Of a stretch of DNA of 64,000 bases, positions 63,648-64,000 are shown one piece after another. Within the stretch, counting starts at the first letter, position 1, and each line of letters starts with the position of its first letter. The position numbers and the translations under genes were made by a program. Origin of the DNA: Chelatococcus reniformis (lineage in GTDB: Bacteria > Pseudomonadota > Alphaproteobacteria > Rhizobiales > Beijerinckiaceae); NCBI RefSeq assembly GCF_014640075.1, contig NZ_BMGG01000010.1, positions 310,001 to 374,000 on the forward strand, read 5' to 3'. A model generated the notes under the pieces. It was given only the letters and a program-made list of their open reading frames with translations. It made no database searches and was not told the DNA's origin.

Positions 63648-64000
63648 GCGCGCTCCAGCGCGCGGGCGATCTTGAGGCTGCGCGAGACGCAGGTGGCCAT
63701 GCTGCCGGCCGCGATGACGACGGCCGCGACGAGCAGCGACCAGCGGGTCGACGCCATCAGGCTTTCGGCGCCCTGGGCGGCAAGGCCGACGGTCAGGGCC
63801 GCCATCCGGCGCTGCTTGGCCATGACGCCGCTGAAGTCCTGCGGCAGGCCGAGCGCCCCGCCGAACACGCGCACATAAGCGGTCAGCGCCGCCAGCAACG
63901 CACACGCCCAGCCGAGCCACGGGACGCCTGCGGCATAGCCCAGCGGCACCAGCAGCAGGGTGTCGGCGATCCGGTCGGGGAACTCGTTGTAGAGCGGGCC
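63644..64000 (-). CDS. CDP-alcohol phosphatidyltransferase, partial
   Basis: The C-terminal 118 residues of a membrane CDP-alcohol phosphatidyltransferase; the 5' part lies beyond the window. The edge reads GPLYNEFPDRIADTLLLVPL, the DR-type segment near the active site, then helices (WACALLAALTAYVRVFGG; SLLVAAVVIAAGSMA). It would use the CDP-diacylglycerol made by CdsA to form a phospholipid such as phosphatidylinositol- or phosphatidylglycerol-type products; the alcohol is not determinable here. Confidence 0.85.
   Translation of the reverse strand, partial: GPLYNEFPDRIADTLLLVPLGYAAGVPWLGWACALLAALTAYVRVFGGALGLPQDFSGVMAKQRRMAALTVGLAAQGAESLMASTRWSLLVAAVVIAAGSMATCVSRSLKIARALERA

Overview
The window is a GC-rich chromosomal stretch from an alphaproteobacterium, most likely of the order Hyphomicrobiales (Rhizobiales). 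The grounds are a Porin_2-type outer-membrane porin, RIME-like and related short palindromic intergenic repeats typical of that order, a Tim44-domain protein, a short Lys-rich peptide and a 67-residue protein of kinds common there, and many acyl-CoA enzymes. No plasmid, phage or CRISPR signature was seen. One tRNA gene (Arg, ACG) is present.

Layout. 1-11640 is a catabolic block: family VIII-type esterase, Baeyer-Villiger monooxygenase, acyl-CoA ligase, two short-chain dehydrogenases, a crotonase, an MFS carrier, a LysR regulator and a solute-binding protein gene with an internal deletion. Together they could take an alcohol or ketone through an ester or lactone to an acyl-CoA. A near-identical LysR-type palindrome lies before the regulator and before the dehydrogenase/ligase operon. 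11641-16700 holds a resolvase-like protein without recognisable catalytic residues, the porin and an unrecognised 456-residue protein. 16877-28826 is mostly housekeeping and orphan genes: tRNA-Arg, Tim44-like protein, orphan ParA, thioesterase, cyclase-family hydrolase, a DUF1800/DUF1501 exported pair, PfpI protein, acyltransferase 3, metallophosphatase with a small membrane ORF before it, Nudix hydrolase and an acyl-CoA ligase. 28972-36595 carries a branched-chain-amino-acid-type binding protein, two AraC regulators, a 2-hydroxyacid dehydrogenase, a MarR-GNAT fusion with twin operators, and a methyltransferase.

36600-39070 looks like an acquired, decaying island: AT-richer, with unrecognised secreted or membrane proteins, a frameshifted gene and a chimeric transposase remnant. 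39073-43570 contains a TonB-dependent receptor with a DUF2946 metal-motif protein, divergent from an exported superoxide dismutase, then a GNAT protein and a small lipoprotein. 43742-51587 is a fatty-acid-type degradation cluster: acyl-CoA ligase, three acyl-CoA dehydrogenases, a nitronate monooxygenase-like flavoprotein and a crotonase, with a shared palindromic site before the ligase and before the first dehydrogenase.

51625-64000 is envelope and regulatory genes: Kef-type antiporter, two NCT-motif (DUF4105-like) proteins, a repeat peptide, an ICMT-like methyltransferase coupled to a membrane alpha/beta hydrolase, L,D-transpeptidase, an ArsR/SRPBCC pair with two perfect-arm operators, a cold-shock protein, and a translationally coupled phospholipid operon (CDP-alcohol phosphatidyltransferase, PlsC, CdsA) that runs off the right edge.
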